Source of the DNA: an uncultured Nitrospira sp.
Lineage (GTDB): Bacteria > Nitrospirota > Nitrospiria > Nitrospirales > Nitrospiraceae
Direction of reading: 5' to 3'
Length of the DNA stretch: 8,645 bases
Assembly: GCA_946479785.1 (NCBI GenBank)
Contig: CAMLHQ010000112.1
Location: forward strand, 1-8,645
Each line of letters opens with the position of its first letter. The first letter of the stretch is position 1. The translations under genes were made by a program, and so were the position numbers. Below the pieces are notes generated by a model. The model saw only the letters and a program-made list of their open reading frames with translations, did no database searches and was not told the DNA's origin. Below, piece after piece: positions 5,944 to 8,645 of the stretch.

Positions 5944-6528
5944 TCATTCCGAGCGTGATCCCTTCCTACTCATTGAAATAGGGAGAGACTTGCTCACCAC
6001 CTCATCTGTCGGGCCCAACAGCGGCATTGCAGGATAATATCTCTCAATCCAGAGCCTCCCCAGATAGACGGGGAGAAAAAAGAGGCCGAGACCTGCAGAG
6101 AACAAGAGCACGCTAGTCAGGAGTCCGAGCGCACCGCCAGCAAGAAAGAATCGCTTTCCCACGATCCCGCTGAACACTGCGGCCGCGACGATGATTTCCA
6201 TCATCCACAAGAATTGAGTCAGCGTAAGTTTCACAGGCAGGCGCACTGATTGAGAGAGATAGATGACGTATGGTTCGTTCGGCAGTGCCATAAGTAATCG
6301 GTGCCCCATGCGGTGGAGCATCCAACTAATCGCGAAGCCGGCGATGGCATTGAGGGAGAGATCGATCAACGGGCTATTGGCCACAATCGCCGCCGGTCCC
6401 GCCATGAAAAGCATGGGCGGCAGATAGACCGTCCAACTCAGGATGTCTTCATACGACAGCATCCTGATGAGGTCACTGCAACATTGCGTGAAGGTCCTAT
6501 GCTTGGGAGTGTCATGTGAATCCGCCAT
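5944..6528 (-). CDS. Four-helix membrane protein of unknown function
   Basis: A 194-residue membrane protein I cannot assign to a family. After a polar N-terminus (1-25, with a CC pair at 16-17) there are about four hydrophobic segments: 30-50, 54-71, 104-123 and a long 128-155 stretch. A basic loop containing HRMGHRLLMALPNEPYV (72-88) separates helices 2 and 3, and the protein ends in a polar, basic tail. Its predicted place is the inner membrane. The frame is open to 6573, but ATG 6528 is preferred because GGAG lies 8 bases upstream. It has its own candidate promoter at 6620-6648 and converges with the alpha/beta hydrolase, so it is likely transcribed alone. No catalytic or ligand-binding motif is evident. 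Confidence 0.7.
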   Translation of the reverse strand: MADSHDTPKHRTFTQCCSDLIRMLSYEDILSWTVYLPPMLFMAGPAAIVANSPLIDLSLNAIAGFAISWMLHRMGHRLLMALPNEPYVIYLSQSVRLPVKLTLTQFLWMMEIIVAAAVFSGIVGKRFFLAGGALGLLTSVLLFSAGLGLFFLPVYLGRLWIERYYPAMPLLGPTDEVVSKSLPISMSRKGSRSE

Positions 6529-6619
6529 CAACAGTACTCCATGTGAGGGATTATGCAAACACTGTGGGTGCACCAGGGACGTACCGACTAAATGATTGAA
6601 CCCACCGAAAGGGTACGGT

Positions 6620-6648
6620 TGTGTAATAGAAGCTCAGCGTTGTGTCAA
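6620..6648 (-). promoter_or_regulatory. Candidate sigma70 promoter for the four-helix membrane protein
   Basis: On the minus strand a perfect TTGACA (6648-6643) is followed after 17 bases by TACACA (6625-6620), a weak -10 box (3 of 6). Transcription would start near 6613, leaving a leader of about 85 bases before ATG 6528. The perfect -35 box and exact spacing favour it; the poor -10 box lowers confidence. Confidence 0.35.
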
Positions 6649-6702
6649 GCCGAACTAAATAGTGAGGTAGGGTGTGGAGGCAACGCGCCGGCCCGCGAGT
6701 GC

Positions 6703-7056
6703 TTACGCGTAGTGGGCGCAAGCTTTTGCGACCTTTCCGTGCGCATCGAAGAAAAACAGTTCTGCGGCCATTCCTCTCACGCCCCGGTAGTAGATGACAA
6801 GACTTTCAGCACCCACCAATGTCGAGTGCAGTGAAAAGTGCAGCGTGGGCACATGCTCAAGAGCTTCAGCCCAATAGGCGGCAACAGCCGCTTTCCCTTT
6901 CAGCACTCCGGAAGGTTCCCCGGCGATTTGCGCGATATAGGGGGAGGCCATTTCGAAGTCGTCTGTGTAATGAGACAGAATGCGCTCGAGATTGTGGCTA
7001 TTCCAGGAGTCAATCCATTCCTTCGCGAAGTGATCTGCAAACTCGCGTGTAATCAT
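6703..7056 (-). CDS. SnoaL-like / NTF2-fold protein
   Basis: A 117-residue protein of the SnoaL-like, nuclear-transport-factor-2 fold. Landmarks are FAKEWIDSWNSHNLERILSH (10-29), YTDDFEMASPYI (30-41), LKGKAAVAAYWAEAL (52-66), PTLHFSL (70-76), the VIYYRGVRG strand (87-95) and the closing AAELFFFDAHGKVAKACAHY (97-116). The fold forms a cone-shaped pocket used for varied small-molecule chemistry or binding; no specific reaction can be assigned. The start at 7056 has GGGAG 4 bases upstream, and family homology begins there. However, the frame stays open upstream to 7117 and encodes a hydrophobic, signal-like stretch (ILLSLCATLLAAALLLGSP) with only an in-frame TTG (7086) or ATA (7113) as possible starts. 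An exported form, or a damaged 5' end, is therefore possible. Confidence 0.78.
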   Translation of the reverse strand: MITREFADHFAKEWIDSWNSHNLERILSHYTDDFEMASPYIAQIAGEPSGVLKGKAAVAAYWAEALEHVPTLHFSLHSTLVGAESLVIYYRGVRGMAAELFFFDAHGKVAKACAHYA

Positions 7057-7261
7057 CGGACTCCCGAGCAACAGGGCTGCGGCCAAAAGTGTAGCGCAAA
7101 GTGAGAGGAGTATCCATCACCCCGGAGGCGATAGCGAAGTGGGCTGTGAGAGAGGAGGGCGGAATGTTTAGCCGCTTGTCAGAAGAGAGCGGGCGTGCTG
7201 TTCTAAATTGCTCAGTTTTGAAGAATTATCTGGTAGAAGCGTGGAGAGGTAAGGGTCCGAG

Positions 7262-7876
7262 TCATGACCCCGTGTGTGCGTCTGTCAGTCCGAGTTCAGT
7301 CCACTTCATTTCCTTTAGGTGTGTTGTGACATGGGTCAGCAAAGTTCGTTTCGCCATTTCTTCATCAACTTCCTTCGTTCCCTTGACCACCGAGAACGGA
7401 AGCTCAGTTTTCCACAAGAGTGTCCCTTCCGCACTGACCAGATGCAGGAACAGTTTCTGCGGATACTTCTCCTTCAATCCCCAAAATGCTTTCAGCGGCG
7501 GTTCGCCCGCCACTCTCCCAAATAGCACACCATCCACCTGAATATCCCGGCTAAGCTGCGGCGCCACTGCGATGTCATCTTGGTCAGTGATGCTCTGCGT
7601 CAGTTGTGTGAGCACATTCGGGGGCAGACGCCTAATTACCTCAGCCGGACTGATCACGTGACGGTCGGTTGCTTGTGCGAGTACGGTCGCCCACCACTCA
7701 GCCATCCGTACATCCCCGACAAACGGAGCCACTGCGAGCTGCTTTAGGTAAACCTGCTGTCTCTCCTCAGGCGGTGCCACCCACGAGTGTTCAAAGGACT
7801 CGAATGTAACGTCGCTGCAGCGAGCCTCATCAGCGCAAACGACACCCAGCCAGGCCAGGACTGTGCAGCCCTGCAT
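7262..7876 (-). CDS. Exported CsgG/TolB-N-like protein with uncertain start
   Basis: A 204-residue product from the first in-frame ATG. From residue 44 it shows KQLAVAPFVGDVRMAEWWA, then RHVISPAEVIRRLP (72-85), DDIAVAPQLSRDIQVDGVLF (100-119) and KYPQKLFLHLVSAEGTLLWK (137-156). This alternation of strands and helices, 'LAV-PF-GD ... VISPAEV ... D-AV------VDGVLFGRV', resembles the CsgG / TolB N-terminal domain fold seen in putative lipoproteins. No database family is claimed. ATG 7876 has no ribosome binding site and gives only a poor signal (MQGCTVLAWLGVVCADEA). The same frame continues upstream as SIRLRHISLAGILFFSANLMQGC, a far better signal peptide ending in a lipobox-like Cys, but without ATG, GTG or TTG before the stop at 8005. 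The true start may be non-canonical, or the gene may have lost its start or be frameshifted. Confidence 0.7.
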   Translation of the reverse strand: MQGCTVLAWLGVVCADEARCSDVTFESFEHSWVAPPEERQQVYLKQLAVAPFVGDVRMAEWWATVLAQATDRHVISPAEVIRRLPPNVLTQLTQSITDQDDIAVAPQLSRDIQVDGVLFGRVAGEPPLKAFWGLKEKYPQKLFLHLVSAEGTLLWKTELPFSVVKGTKEVDEEMAKRTLLTHVTTHLKEMKWTELGLTDAHTGS

Positions 7877-8192
7877 CAGGTTCGCGGAGAAAAAGAGAAT
7901 TCCTGCAAGAGAGATGTGTCTAAGCCGAATACTTACAGCTGTTGGCTTTAGCTCACGAGGAGTGTGATTCTGTCTGATCTGAACCCTCCGACAGTTAGAC
8001 TGCTAAGTGCTACTAGCGAGTGATGATCGTTCGCACAAAGAGAATCACCACGCACAATGGGAACTCAAAGCCGTGCAACGCGGCCACAATGCTACGCAGA
8101 TAAGGACATCCCGTCAAGCTCTGGTAATGGGTAAAAACGCTTTCCTAAACCGCGGGTCATTGAGAAGCAAGCGAAGAAGACGCAGCTCATCC
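7877..8192. other. Gene-free stretch upstream of the exported CsgG-like gene
   Basis: This stretch of about 316 bases lies between the RNB ribonuclease stop and the first ATG of the exported protein. Its left part (7877-7930) encodes, on the minus strand, the in-frame signal-peptide-like extension of the exported gene. A GGAGGG at 7984-7989 (read on minus) has no suitable start after it. Bases 8114-8218 (minus, partly inside the RNB gene) hold a 34-codon frame with a TTG start, discussed in the findings. I see no convincing promoter, terminator, RNA gene or repeat. Confidence 0.5.
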
Positions 8193-8645
8193 TCACGATC
8201 CAACTCTGCCAAAGTCAATGTACCCTCGTTCGACGTTCGTGCTAAGGAGTTCCACTCGCACTGTGTCTCCCACGTCGAGGCCACTCATGCCCGTGACCAC
8301 TTTCCCTTCAACCGGCGGGCTGAGGAGGCGGACCCACGTGCCTTGGTCTGAGGCGCCCGTAACGATGGCATCGAATCGCCGCCCGATCTGCGATCCGAGC
8401 AACAACGCGGCGGCGGATTTACGGAGTTGTCGCTCGACTTTTTCCGCATCGTCTTCTTTCTCCGTACAGTGGCCGGCCAGGTACTTTAGTTCTTCGGGAT
8501 GGTACGGCGTCGGCGCATCGGCTAGCGTCGCTTTGATCAGCCGCTGCGTGATCAGATCGGGAAAGCGCCGGTTGGGAGCCGTGGAGTGGGTATACCCTTT
8601 CACGGCAAGCCCGAAATGTTCGGGAGCGCCGTCCGTCGACTGATC
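8193..8645 (-). CDS. RNB-domain ribonuclease (RNase II/R family), C-terminal part
   Basis: The last 150 residues of a protein whose 5' end lies beyond the right edge. It opens with HFGLAVKGYTHSTAPNRRFPDL and continues ITQRLIKATL. This is the end of the RNB catalytic domain, where RNase R has a GLA-x-x-x-YtHfTSPIRRYPDL motif. The STAPNRR variant is shared by a divergent branch of RNB proteins. A helical segment (EELKYLAGHCTEKEDDAEKV region) follows, then a short S1-like beta-barrel: FDAIVTGASDQGTWVRLLSP, VEGKVV, LDVGDTVRVELL and a final GYIDFGRVGS. RNB enzymes degrade single-stranded RNA 3' to 5' in the cytoplasm. The catalytic aspartates would be in the missing part, so activity cannot be judged. 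The frame is open to base 8645 with no start codon needed within the window. Confidence 0.92.
   Translation of the reverse strand, partial: DQSTDGAPEHFGLAVKGYTHSTAPNRRFPDLITQRLIKATLADAPTPYHPEELKYLAGHCTEKEDDAEKVERQLRKSAAALLLGSQIGRRFDAIVTGASDQGTWVRLLSPPVEGKVVTGMSGLDVGDTVRVELLSTNVERGYIDFGRVGS

Noticed and set aside
7101..7541. Plus-strand frame of 146 codons
   Set aside because: It lies mostly antisense to the exported CsgG-like gene, has no recognisable protein motif, and its reading is explained by the codon pattern of the minus-strand gene.
8007..8351. Plus-strand 114-codon frame
   Set aside because: It is antisense to the RNB ribonuclease end and shows an Arg/Ser low-complexity translation without motifs.
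1..8645. A defence, mobile or biosynthetic system
   Set aside because: The HNH protein is the common stand-alone YajD type. There is no methyltransferase, helicase, recombinase, transposase, repeat array or toxin-antitoxin pair, and the Rap1a/Tai-like resemblance of the 2450-2842 product has no toxin next to it.

Overview
This window looks like ordinary chromosome from a moderately GC-rich, free-living Gram-negative bacterium. The DUF2945, DUF2630 and YajD-type genes, several secreted or lipoprotein-like products, and the style of the polytopic membrane protein fit a Nitrospira-like (Nitrospirota) genome. That placement is inferred from family content and was not tested. I see no tRNA, rRNA, insertion sequence, phage gene, CRISPR array, origin or attachment site, and no evidence of a new multi-gene system. 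The genes are mostly independent housekeeping, stress or envelope genes in short runs that switch strand often.

Left part (1-2842). A minus-strand pair encodes a YdjM/DUF457-like membrane protein and a half-length TMEM165/GDT1-type transporter, coupled by a TGATG stop/start overlap. A divergent intergenic region with two inverted repeats separates the pair from a plus-strand DUF2945 (Hva1/TUDOR-like) small protein. Next is a 522-codon reading frame that joins a polytopic membrane protein to a second, signal-peptide-bearing protein. The second protein keeps its own strong ribosome binding site and start inside the frame (ATG at 2450), so this looks like two genes that have lost the stop codon between them.

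Middle part (2843-5923). A good sigma70-type promoter precedes a DUF2630 gene. A secreted CsgG-fold-like protein follows, facing a minus-strand yajD (HNH nuclease). A minus-strand exported proline-rich protein comes next, separated from yajD by a short gap containing three inverted repeats. A plus-strand alpha/beta hydrolase with an intact Ser-Asp-His triad closes this part.

Right part (5924-8645). All supported genes are on the minus strand: a four-helix membrane protein of unknown function, a SnoaL/NTF2-like protein, an exported CsgG/TolB-N-like protein, and the 3' end of an RNB-family ribonuclease that runs off the window. Both the SnoaL-like and the exported gene have an in-frame hydrophobic, signal-peptide-like stretch upstream of their first usable start codon. 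This suggests non-canonical starts, lost start codons or small frameshifts.

The observations most worth a second look are the fused frame at 1274-2842, the 12-bp-arm inverted repeat in the DUF2945 leader, the cluster of palindromes at 4322-4403, and the two genes with apparently missing starts.
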